Of a stretch of 64,000 nt of DNA, positions 49,001 through 60,100 are shown piece by piece. The position numbers and the translations under genes were made by a program. The notes below the pieces were generated by a model. That model worked only from the letters and a program-made list of their open reading frames with translations, did not search any database and was not told the DNA's origin. Positions within the stretch are counted from its first letter, which is position 1. Each line of letters starts with the position of its first letter. Origin of the DNA: Xiphias gladius (taxonomy: Eukaryota; Chordata; Actinopteri; Istiophoriformes; Xiphiidae); assembly GCF_016859285.1 (NCBI RefSeq), contig NC_053414.1, positions 13,129,517 through 13,193,516 on the forward strand, read 5' to 3'.

Positions 49001-50417
49001 CAAGGAAAGGAGAGAGGAAGAGTGAGAGTGTGTGTTGTTGATGATGTGAAGTGTGACGTTAGCGTCACACTTCTACTCGAAGTGGAAAATATTGCACTTT
49101 TTACTTCACCAAATTTATTTGACAGCTACAATTGCTAGTTACTCCGCAGAGAAATAATTTACATACAAAACATATAATCGGTTTATGAAATATGATGTAC
49201 TCAAAGTACTACCACGTTAGTTTTATTTTTTACTGTGCATCTACTGTGAATTTTAAATAACGTTTCACAACAATAAAAAAACAAGGTGACAGAAAAACCT
49301 CCAGATCACTGTATTAAAAATCTGTTATGCCACAGTGAAAACCAAAAACACTGAAGGGGGGCTGTGGTTTTAAGTCTAATATTTTGGTCACCCAATTTAT
49401 ATTAAGGAGGGCAGGTAAACACCTAACGCAATAACATCGTGACAAACTACATCCTCCGAAATAACCATAAAGATGCATCAGCAGCTCTTGAGAAACGTTT
49501 CAACAGAAAAAGCCCTTTAAAAATAAATGCAGTAGTATGTACATTATGATATAGTATCTTTTACATATGAGAGTAGATAGTAGTTTGTCCACTGTAGTTT
49601 TAATGTACTGTAGGTCGTGGGAGGTACTAGAGTTTGATACCTATTGTTCCCTTGGCCTCAGTGAATATGTGGAACATGTCCGTAACTGGTCTGGGTATCT
49701 TGCAGTCTGCTGTGGTTTGGGGCTTGCCAGCAAACAGATGCAGTGTCATTCATGCATTAAGAACTGTGGCTGATTCAAATGTCAAATACGACTGAGTGGC
49801 TGACTGCCCTGCCAGTTTGAGCTTGCCATGGCTGGCCAGCTGAGCAGCTGACTGGGTGTGCAGCATCGCTTCTCTTTACACGCGAACTAAATGAATCGTT
49901 GAATCCAACTCCTGCAGACGGGCCAGTTGAGCTAGATTTTCCAAGGAAAGCTTTCTCAGCGTAGCTCAAAATAGCTGCTCTGACTGAAAACAAATCAGAG
50001 GCTAATCAAAGTAGATTACCTTTATTTTAAAATACATACAGTATAAGCAGCGGGTAAACAACCATTCAGCTGATAAATGTTTAACAAGACCTGCGTCAGC
50101 TGTGGTCAAGGGTCATCTGGCATTTAAACACAACGCGGTCGGTTGTTAGAAATGTTCAGCATCCATGTAAGCGTGTCAGTGTCTGTAACGCAGGCCGGCG
50201 TGGGCAGGCACAACGGCTGTGAAGGGTTTTTAGTCTCTGCGTCCAGGCAGGCCACCCACCAGGAGAGAGGGTCTGAGGAATGCTTTTTACTGGATTGCTT
50301 GTCTTGTTGCCCGACCCCCCACTCTCCTCCTCTTCCTCCTCCTCAGACCTACAGTGTCTGTGTGTGTGTGGGCATGTGTCAGAAATGCCATTGCATACAT
50401 TACCTGGAAGAGAGGAG

Positions 50418-50420
<3 letters not shown>

Positions 50421-50479
<59 letters not shown>
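50421..50479. repeat. (GT)n microsatellite, about 29 units
   Basis: The longest perfect dinucleotide run in the window (59 bases). It produces spurious Cys-Val and Thr-His open frames on the two strands. Confidence 0.95.
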
Positions 50480-50481
<2 letters not shown>

Positions 50482-50817
50482 AGGACCACTGGGTGTTAGT
50501 GTGTTTTATCTTGCCTGGACCTGGATTTTCCACGTGCGCCGTGACCACCAGTGTTGTGGTTTTGAGTCATTGGTACTTTTTTATCCAGTTCGCTGACAGA
50601 CTTCTCAAGGAAAGAATGTAAAGGAGGGTGTTTTGTGTTTTGTGTTTTTTTTTTGCTGAAAAATTGATTATTGATTGATTTGCAACACTTTCATAAGCTG
50701 TTGATAGTTTAAAGGGGAATTCCATCAATTTCACATGTCAAAGTCTGTTTAACTTTACTGCTAAAACACCCGAATCTCTGACAGAACTGTCAGCGATCAA
50801 GTTGCATTGTGGGTAAT

Positions 50818-51365
50818 GTACACTAACAGGCAAAAGTTTTGGAACACCTCCATTTTTCCAGTTTTTATTGAAATTTAATCTGTTCAAGTCCAGTGAATAA
50901 CCTTAAATGGTACAGAGGTAAGTGGTAAAGTGCCCAACGTAAAATAAAAAAAAGCTTAGGTCAAAACCAAATACTGAAAAATCGTGTAAATTTCATAGAA
51001 AACAGGCCTTTTCAGAGATGAAGAAATTGGTTAACGTGCGGCTTTCCTGCAGAAATCAAAGTAAATTAAGCCTTGAGAGTCGATGCAAATGATTCCTACA
51101 GTCGCCGCAACTTTTGTTGGTGACTTACAGTTCCTCTGTCTATTTGTGAGTTCTGTGCTTCTGCTGCGTCCATTTAAATCTTTTTTTTAAAAACTGCCCA
51201 TCATGAGCCCAACAATGTTATTAGGAGTGCAATGCTGAATAAATGGAGGACTCTTATTTTCATTTTTAAACAGAAATTTAAAAATATCACATATAAAGAT
51301 ACCAAGAGGTGCTTTTAGCATCAAGACGCACACGATTCCAAAATGTGCCAAGACGTTGACCCCTA
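50818..51365. mobile_element. Tc1-type non-autonomous element (probable)
   Basis: The left end TACACTAACAGGCAAAAGTT followed by TTGGAACACC is a Tc1-like terminus. A weak complementary end (GATTCCAAAATGTGCC) lies near 51335-51350. No transposase is visible between them. Confidence 0.4.
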
Positions 51366-51604
51366 GAATTAAAAAAAAAAAAAAAAACAGCTGATATGAT
51401 ACAGCTCATGATATACAAAAGAGAAAAGCAGCAAATGGTCACATTGGAGTAGCTGAGAGTATTTGTCTTTTTTTCCCCTCCCATTTACTCCCTGGTGCTG
51501 AACATATACCAGCAGAAAAAATGCAACTGAAAGAGCATTATGACGGACTTCAGCATGCAGAGTCTTTTGCACTTGCTGCACTCGACAGTAGGTACATGCA
51601 CTAT

Positions 51605-52105
51605 TTTTTGTTACGGGGGGAAGAAGTGTTGATATCATTTACTGAAGTAAAAGTAGCAATGCACTATGTAAAAATGCTTAGTCACAAGTCCTGCATTCAA
51701 AATATTACATAAGTAAAAGTATGAAAGTATTATCAGCAAAAAAGCATCAAAAATTTGAGTTAAGCAGGCAGAATGGCCCCTCTCAGTGCTACTTAAGATA
51801 TATTATAATATATACTGGATTATTATTTAGACTGTTGGGTGAATGTGTAAGAGGCGTTTTAATGTTGCGGCTGTTTGAGGTGGAGCTAATCTGAACTTTT
51901 TGGTGAACACTTTTGGGTAGTTTAACCTACAACAATGCACTAAAATGTATGAAATGATTATATAGTTTTTATGCAAAAAAGAAAATAGTAACTGTAGATG
52001 TCAAAAAATGTAAAAGTTCAATATTCGCTTCTCAAATGTAGTGAAGTGGAAGTAAAAGTAATATAAAATGGAAATACTTAAGTAAAGTACTTTTTTTTTC
52101 TAACT
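51605..52105. mobile_element. hAT-type MITE copy 3
   Basis: It contains ATTTACTGAAGTAAAAGTAG, AATGCACTATGTAAAAATGC, GCGTTTTAATGTTGCGGCTG and TACTTAAGTAAAGTAC, in the same order as copies 1 and 2. Non-coding. Confidence 0.6.
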
Positions 52106-53724
52106 TTTTTTTTACTGCTTTCAGTGTTTGGTTGAGCACAGTATTTTTTTTTTTTTCTACCTGCAAATTTAAAAACAATGAATGTAAAAAAAGGAGCAGG
52201 AAAGATAAAAATACACTCCTTTCTAAGTGGCCTTCATGCTGAGCGCTGTAAGTTTACCACCACTAGAGGATGCGTTATTTCTAGCATCGGTCTTACAAGA
52301 GCAGCAGAGCGAGTGAGACTCAGGCAGATAGCTGGCACGGTTTCATAGACAACATTTAATAGGAGACGCCCTGTATCCACAACATCCACCTGTACACACA
52401 TGACAATGCCAGTTACTGAAAATTGTGGTCGACATAAGTGTTTGTAGACTTCTGTTCAACCTGTAACTCACTGGTCAAACAAACTGCAGGCTGTATCTAT
52501 ATTTGCTTTGATCAGAGGAGCGACAGGACACAGGGTGTGTGACTGTGAGGGCGACATGCTCTGATGCTATTCAAAAGACCTGTCTGACTTAATCTGCTGC
52601 AGGACGTTCCAGCGGTCTCCCCTATACTGGATCAGTCTCCTTCTAGTGTGTGCATAAAGAATGTGTGCGCAGCAGCGCAGCGGTAGAGTAGGGGTTCAAC
52701 CGTATGCATGAAGAAAGGGTGTAGCCAGATTGACTGGTGGTGAGATATAATAGGTGGCGACCAAACAGTGTCAACGCACATCTGATGTTAACTGTTATCC
52801 AGTTACAACTTAAACTGGTTTATCAGATTGTCATGAATGGGAAATTCCTCCATATCTTAATGCATTACAGTGTTTGGCATGATGCTGTTGGCTCGACTTG
52901 CACCACTGAGCTTCAATATGCAAAACACTTCCAACAAAATGCTACTCTAACGACACTGTATTTTTTCATCATTAGTGAACTTTGAAATAAAATGGTTATT
53001 ACCATCAAATGATGCTGTCAAAAACCGCCTATACAGAAATATGTATTTGAAATATTATAGTGTAAGAATTCCTTTTGAAAACTTTAATTTAATTTAATAA
53101 ACATACTGTATTACTATAGATATAGAGTAAGTATTCGGGAATCTGATGGTTGTTGCTGTTATTGCATCAGTTTAGTTTTTGTCCTGTATCTACAGCAAAG
53201 TTTGTGTTTTTAATTCAACACATCAAACATATATTTCCATCATTTCTAAGTTCAATAATTGAATTAAATACAGTAAGCTACTGTCACACCGGGAAGGATA
53301 CAACAGTAAAACACAGTTTACACCACTGTAATCTGCACTCAATATATCGACGGTAATCAAAAGCAAAGATATTGCCTTCCTTTTCCTTTTCGAAGTGATC
53401 AGCAGTTACGTTTCAGTGACACTCACATGGGTAAAGCTAAAGTAGAGAAACGTTTCCACTCAATGTACCATTGAGTCACTGATCTGTACCCTTACTAAAG
53501 AGCATTGTGCTAATATGAGGTAGCTTTATTCTGAAGACTAAGCAAGTGAATTGAGTGTTTTGCACCTCAGTTAAGGAAAGTTGCATACTGTGTTTAAAGT
53601 TAAGAATTTCGAAAGTCAGTTTGGCTTTTTGCATTAAGGGTTTTGCACATTAAAACTTGTTTAGCAGTCATGTTGAAGTTCTGCTCACCTGGGTTGTTAA
53701 AATGTTACTTATATAACACACATA

Positions 53725-54110
53725 ACAGCAGAGGTATTAACAGCTATATGTACTTATAATATGAAAAGTAAAAATACTTAAGATGCAGAAAACCTGGCCT
53801 GTAGCAGTGTTAAATTTGTTGACATTACTCAAATATTATTAGCAACACATGAATATGTAAGTAGCAACAACAAAATAAAATCATTTTGTCTAGTTAAATA
53901 TGTAACATTGCATCATATTTATTATATCACGCTTCAGATGTAAAAACTTTATGTACAAAGTAGATATAACTGTCAGATAAATGGAGTTGGGTAAAAATTA
54001 CAATATATGCCTCTAAAGTGTGAATATAAGTACCTGAGTACAATTTGATTGTACTTGTACAGTACAGAGTTAGACCAAATTTACTTTGTTGCTTTCCACC
54101 ACCGCTGAGA
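53725..54110. mobile_element. hAT-type MITE copy 4
   Basis: It starts near CAGCAGAGGTATTAACAGCT and ends TTGCTTTCCACCACCGCTGA, a TIR pair like that of copy 2. It contains AAGTAAAAATACTTAAGATG and GAGTACCTGAGTACAATTTG. Confidence 0.6.
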
Positions 54111-54664
54111 GCAATTGATTTATTACGTTTACTACAGCTCTACTATAATTCTTCCTTTGTGCGGGTTGTACGACGTTTGCATTGTATATCGCAGCTTACA
54201 CATGTACACGTTTCATATCTCCTGGAGCCTTGAAGATGCTGGAAGCTGTAGTCATGACCATGATAATGTTGTGCTTGTTAACAGGATTATTAAGCCATTT
54301 CAGTCGTCTTGGATCCACAAAAGAGATTTTCTTACTTGACCTACTTTTTTCTTGTTTGGATTCTTGCAAGAGGACATGAAAGAATCCACCAGGAAAATAA
54401 ATAATGCATCTCTCCTCTTCTATTTGCTGAGCCAAGTCCCCGCTGCGCCTTCTGCATGTAATGAAAAACAACAGCTAGAGAAGTGTAGTGAAGTAAAATA
54501 GCTGGTTAACAAGAAATGAAACGATTTTATCTTCAGCCTAGGTCTAAATTAATTTTGAAAAATGTGTTGGTCTTTCTACCTACAACATACTTTTAGCTTC
54601 AGGTAAAATCCTGAGGGTGTGTGTATGAAGGAAAAGTCGTCAGGTCAATAACCACTTCTCTGTA

Positions 54665-54670
54665 TTTATT
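54665..54670 (-). terminator. candidate sh3gl2 polyadenylation signal
   Basis: AATAAA on the minus strand, about 2.46 kb after the endophilin stop. Brain endophilin transcripts often have long 3'UTRs, but other signals could be used nearer the stop. Confidence 0.35.
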
Positions 54671-57133
54671 TGAATAAATTACACTGACTTATCACATTTT
54701 TTTCTTTACATCGAGCATACAGTCTTAGAATCCAGTGCAAGAGTAAAGTAAAACAAAAACAGAAAACAGAACAATCCAAAGACAATCATGTGCAGCACAG
54801 AGAATCCCTCCTTTCACATTGCTTCTGGATAATAACTGTATATATACATCTATTCTGTATGTGTATACTTTTGTCACAGTTACAAAAATAAGATACGTTA
54901 CTGTAGATGCGCAACTATACACACAAGGTGAAAACAAAACACAGAAAAGCTGTACAGTCCTCATTGAGGGCAAAGATACACACGATTGTTAAAAAACAGT
55001 GAGAGAGAAAAAGATGGAAGGAATTGGAATCACCTTTAAAAAAACAAAAACAAAAACATGACCTCTTCAAACTGTACCGTTATTCTTCCCGAGTCAACAA
55101 AGTTTACTGTCTGTTAAAGCGGTGCTTCCCTTAAAAAAAAAAAACGAGAACAAAACAACAACACTTAATATGGGTTATCAGTTGATTTTGCATCATTATT
55201 GTACTTCTACTGAATATAATGAATTGGTCCTTTGATCAAAGAGACATCCATGTTTGCTTCAATGTTGAACACTGTCAGAGACAGTATATTTTAAATACCT
55301 CAGCATCGGAGGTCCTCTGCCACCCTGTCCCTGTGCATTACATGTACAGTATGCAAACCCAAATACACTTCCCTCCCCCAAAACACACGCACAACATTAC
55401 TACAAGATGGGTGAAACTATAGCGTTACTGCTGCGAGAATTGTTTTGCAGGGGGGTTAATACATTGTCCACATTGCAGGGAGCAAAATCTCAGGGATAAT
55501 GTCTGCACTATGGCAACTCGCTGCTCAGCTGAGAGGTGTAGTAACTGAGGCTGGTTTGATTTTCTAGATTATCAGTACGTCAGTAAAAGAAGGGAAACAA
55601 ATCCCACACAATACTGCATACAAGCAAACAGCTGGTTAGGAAAAATTAAACATCATGTAGAATATCTAACAATTTTTCTGAGGAAAGGGAAATGGACATG
55701 GAAAGGGAAAACCGGTGACCTATTGTCCGTATTATCATGGAGAAAAGGGGTTTTTAGTGTAATTTGCGTCATTTCAATGAGACATAGACAAATGATTTCT
55801 CATTCCACTCTGCCATTTGTGAACTCCTTTGTCCTCCTTAGAAAGTATTTCAAAGAGTTTTGTTGTTGGCTACGTCTAGTTTTTTCTTAATCAATAGACA
55901 GCTACACTACAGAATACTAATTGGACCAGTAGGGATGCAGCAAAAAGAGCAACACCTTCAGCTCCCGAGAAAACAGTTGCCCCAGTGAGCAGTTAATTCC
56001 TATAAGTTATTATATCACAATACATCAACCATTTTTCACACAAGTTGCCGATAAAATACACGTTGGAGGACTGAAATTTATGCACCATAGTTTTCTTACA
56101 TCACTTCAGACAGTTTAAACGTCACAACTTGTGTTTTTGCAAATCATGTCATCACTTCACTAATCACTGGCTCAGATATGTAATGTCACATACTTAAGAA
56201 TACAGTTTCAACCCCCCTTGATAAAAGTACCAAAGAACTAGAGATTGTAAGCTTCACCCTATTGCATCAAACAGATTTACTGACAACTTGCTGTTAGAGT
56301 TAATTCAGGTGTTTGTAGGTAACTTTGGTATCTAAACCACATATGACCAATCGTGCACACATGTTGATATTCAAAAAAATAAAAATGCTATGAGTAATCT
56401 TGGTTGTAAGTTATCGACTAGATGAATCTGTCTAAAACTCAGAATAGTTGAAATGCGAGGACGTCCTTTGGACAGAATTGTTGGAGCATGACATGGACGT
56501 GGTTTCTCCAGAAACGGCCCGAGCATGCCAAGAGACGACTACAGTTGGGAATATTTAAAACAAAACAAAATCAGCTTAACATCTTTTTTTTTATAAGATA
56601 AAACGTTAAACACTTGAAACCATGCTTGACCTAGAGTCTCTAACAAACATGAAGCACGTGGACCGATTTTTTTTTTTACTAGCATGTGAGAAAAAAAGCT
56701 TCTATCTACTGCAGAGGTTTCCACATAATACAGTGAATGAGAGAGAATGTGGATTTGCAAAGCTGTTCTGATAAACTCATGACGGACTGACAGCCAACTT
56801 AAACCAAGACAAAAGCCGTGACAGAAATGGATTAAATGACTATGAAAGCCTGAAGGTATCTCCTGGTATTGGGGGAAGCAACAACATCAATGCAGATTTT
56901 TCCTCATTTGAAGTTTTTAGGCTCAGTTGGTGCATACCTGCTTTAATTCGTCATCAATCTTGTTCGTAACTTCGTTCGTTATTGTGTTGTTGCCGTTTGG
57001 ACTCCTTTAAAGAGGAGCGCAGGTGGATGGTAGGAACGTTTAGGAAAAGCTTAATGGAAATACCGGGGGGGAGGAACTGGAGGCCAGGATTTGTTTTGCC
57101 ACTTTTGCCGACACGGCTGGTTGTCGTGACGTC
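54671..57133 (-). other. probable long 3'UTR of the endophilin gene
   Basis: A 2.4-kb stretch after the stop codon without recognisable repeats, which contrasts with the repeat-rich DNA to its left. It is AT-rich and free of exons in either strand. 3'UTR status is inferred from position and lack of transposon debris. Confidence 0.4.
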
Positions 57134-60100
57134 CTAGTGGGGCAGCGGCACCAGGATATCCACGTAGTTGATGGGGAAGAAGCCAGAGTTGCCGTGCAGC
57201 ATCCCCTCGTACCAGTTTTCATCGATCTTATTGGTCAGGGTGATGATGTCACCTTCCTTGAAGCCTAGCTCACCTTCGTTCTCAGGGTCAAAATCGTACA
57301 GTGCACGGCAGCAGGGCTGGTCCATAGGGGCTGGAGAAAAGAAAGACGGTTGGACATATAAGAGAAGAAGAGCAGAGTTAGAAGAGAGACTGCATATAAA
57401 TTAGAGGCATAATGATCACAAAAAAAAAGCTTGTGAAAGGCTCACCTGGAGACCTGGCTGTGAGGGGGGATGGAGGACGTAGCACAGAGGAGAAGACAAG
57501 GCAAGAGAGAGACACAAAACATGACCATCAGTGACTGAAATATTTTAATTAGGCAGGCAGTGTTTTAGGGACTCGTTCAGTGTTGTGGGAAATACGCACA
57601 TTATTCCTGGGACTGTGTCATCACTGCGAAGTACTGGCTGGTTTTTTCTCTTGTTAAACCCCAATCCCTTGCGTTTTACAAGAGATAAGATAAATCTCAT
57701 CTTTGCGTCGCTTGTCTGATTTTGTTTTTGAGAGTGGAATGGGTTCATTATTGACCCTTGTGGCTTTTTAGGGAAGAAACACCTACTACAACTTCAAAGT
57801 ACCGGTTGGTGTTTTCTGCTCTCTGGCCTAAGAGCAGTAATGAGTCCATTATGGCTTATTGCACTACAATGAGGCAAAGAAGATGCCGCACAGGAAAAAT
57901 CAGGTGGACAACAGACACAAAGGTTAGATTTATGCTTTATGGTAAGTGTCCTCAAACTGTATTTTTGATTTTACAAGAGAAAAGACTTTGACGATAAAAA
58001 CTAATTGATTGATTGATTTGGAAAATCTGGTTAATTGCCCCAACCCTGTAAAATAGCACCCTACAGCTGGTTCCCTGCGTTGGTCCGTGGCTCTGTCCAA
58101 AGGTGCATCCAGCACTTCTACAGCTCGCTAATTTACACATTATATCTTGTTTGTTTAATCTTTACAAAAACCGCAGTGTAAAAACAATTCACTGTTTGAT
58201 GGGACTATTTCTTGGCTCTGAGCAGTTGTGAGGCAGCAAGAGATTCCAGGAAGTTACTGCTCCAGGGCAAGAAATAGTCAAGCGCATAACCCCTTAAAAA
58301 TAATTAGTGAGTGAGCTTTAGGGTTCTGGTAGGCAGATTTTGTTGCCTTTGGACAGAATCAAAGCAGCTTTTTCGCCAGCTGCCAGTATTTATGCTAAGG
58401 TAATTGCTAAGTTAACTTGCTGCTGGCTGTAGCTTCGTATTTAGTGTCCAGACATTATCTAAGTCCAAGTGAATAAGCGCATTTCCCAAAATGTCAGACT
58501 ATTCCTTTAACATAAAAAAAGAAAAAAAAAGAGGAATTGATTTAATGAAAGGGGACCAAAGAGAAACCAGGGGTTAGACAGAAGCAGCACTGCAGATGAA
58601 CTGCACTGCAAACAAAAAATGCAGACAAAACACCATTTCCACAGAAGTCCATTTAAAGAAGGATAAAAATAAGAGTGATAGCGAGATTTTGCATCTCTTC
58701 CCAAGTCACTCTTGCTCACCTGGAGATCTTGCTGCAAAGGGGGAAGGAGAAAACAAAGTTGAAAAACAGAATTTTAGCAATAGTATTCTTAGATAGATAA
58801 ATGATGATGAGTAGTTGCAGCAATTAAGAAGACAATAAACAACAAAGCAAGAAGAAACACAAGTTGGACAAGAAATTGAAAGAGAGGCAGACAGACAAAG
58901 AAACAGGAGGAAAAGACCGGTCAGAAGACTGACGAGAAGAGAACACAACAGAAATAGCAAATGCTCGTCTGCTGGCAAGCTTTCATTGGTAATGTCGGCC
59001 TGGGATTCTTTGCACAGTGATCGGACGGCACTTGCTTTTCTGCTGTTTGTTTATATCATTTGAGTAATTTTCTTATTACAAAAGAGACAAACAAAGAGAG
59101 ATAGACAAAAAACAAACAAGAAAGATGAAGCAATGGAAGAAAAATTATATCTCTCTGGGATTCACTTTTGTCTCACCTGGAGACCTTGCTGCAAAGAGGA
59201 AAGAGGAAACAACACGGGGGAGGGGGAAAGGACACAGCAGAAGTGGTTTTGAGTTTAAAGTGGAAATGACGGAATGCTGCTGAGGAAATGAATTGATGAC
59301 ACATTAACGTATTGACAGAGAAAAAAGCACAAGTTTGACCTGGCTCACCTGGAGACCTTGCCCCTAGAAGAATAAACAGAAATTATAAGGGGAAAGAGAA
59401 AAGTGCAGAGTTGTATTTATTTGTTCTGGATTGATGGATATTCTGTTCAGTACAGGTGATAACTGAAATGTTGGGAAAAGAGCTGGGAAAAAGAAAGATA
59501 AAATTAGAAAACACCCTAAATTCTCAAATTTACCTCAATTCATGAAAGCACCATGCTTTTATTTTAAACAGGTTAATCAAAATGTTTCTCTTCTGCTGTA
59601 CAAAAGACCAATTGGATTTTTTTTCTTTAATGTGGAACTAATGTCTATGTATGTATGTGAATTGTGTGTTGTGCTTTATTTCTGTTGTTAATGATTATAC
59701 TTTTTCTATTTGTTACTGTGCACGTAACGTAAGTCTCTGTTAAAAAAGACGTCTCAGTGAAACTGTTTAAATAAAAGACTACTAACTAACCAAATATACT
59801 TTTTCTTACTATTTAAGTAAGAAAGCTCCCTCTTTCTGATTAGCTCCCATTTGTAGTATTTGTTTATCAATGTAGCTGTTTTCAGTTATTACAGACAGTC
59901 CACGTACAGTATGGACTGCATACTTGCATTAAAAGGCTTATAGTAGTTGACTGGACTTAATCCATTCTCTCCTCTGGGGGGCTTTTATTGTGAAAACATC
60001 TGCAGTAAATGTTGCATTTCAGTAGCTCGATGTTAAGAAATGAAAAGCAAATTGACCAAAATTAATCAGTGGGAGTTATGACGGTACAAGTATGAGTATG

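Noticed and set aside
50143-50596. Several open frames of 80-130 codons on both strands
   Set aside because: All are produced by the long (GT)n run.
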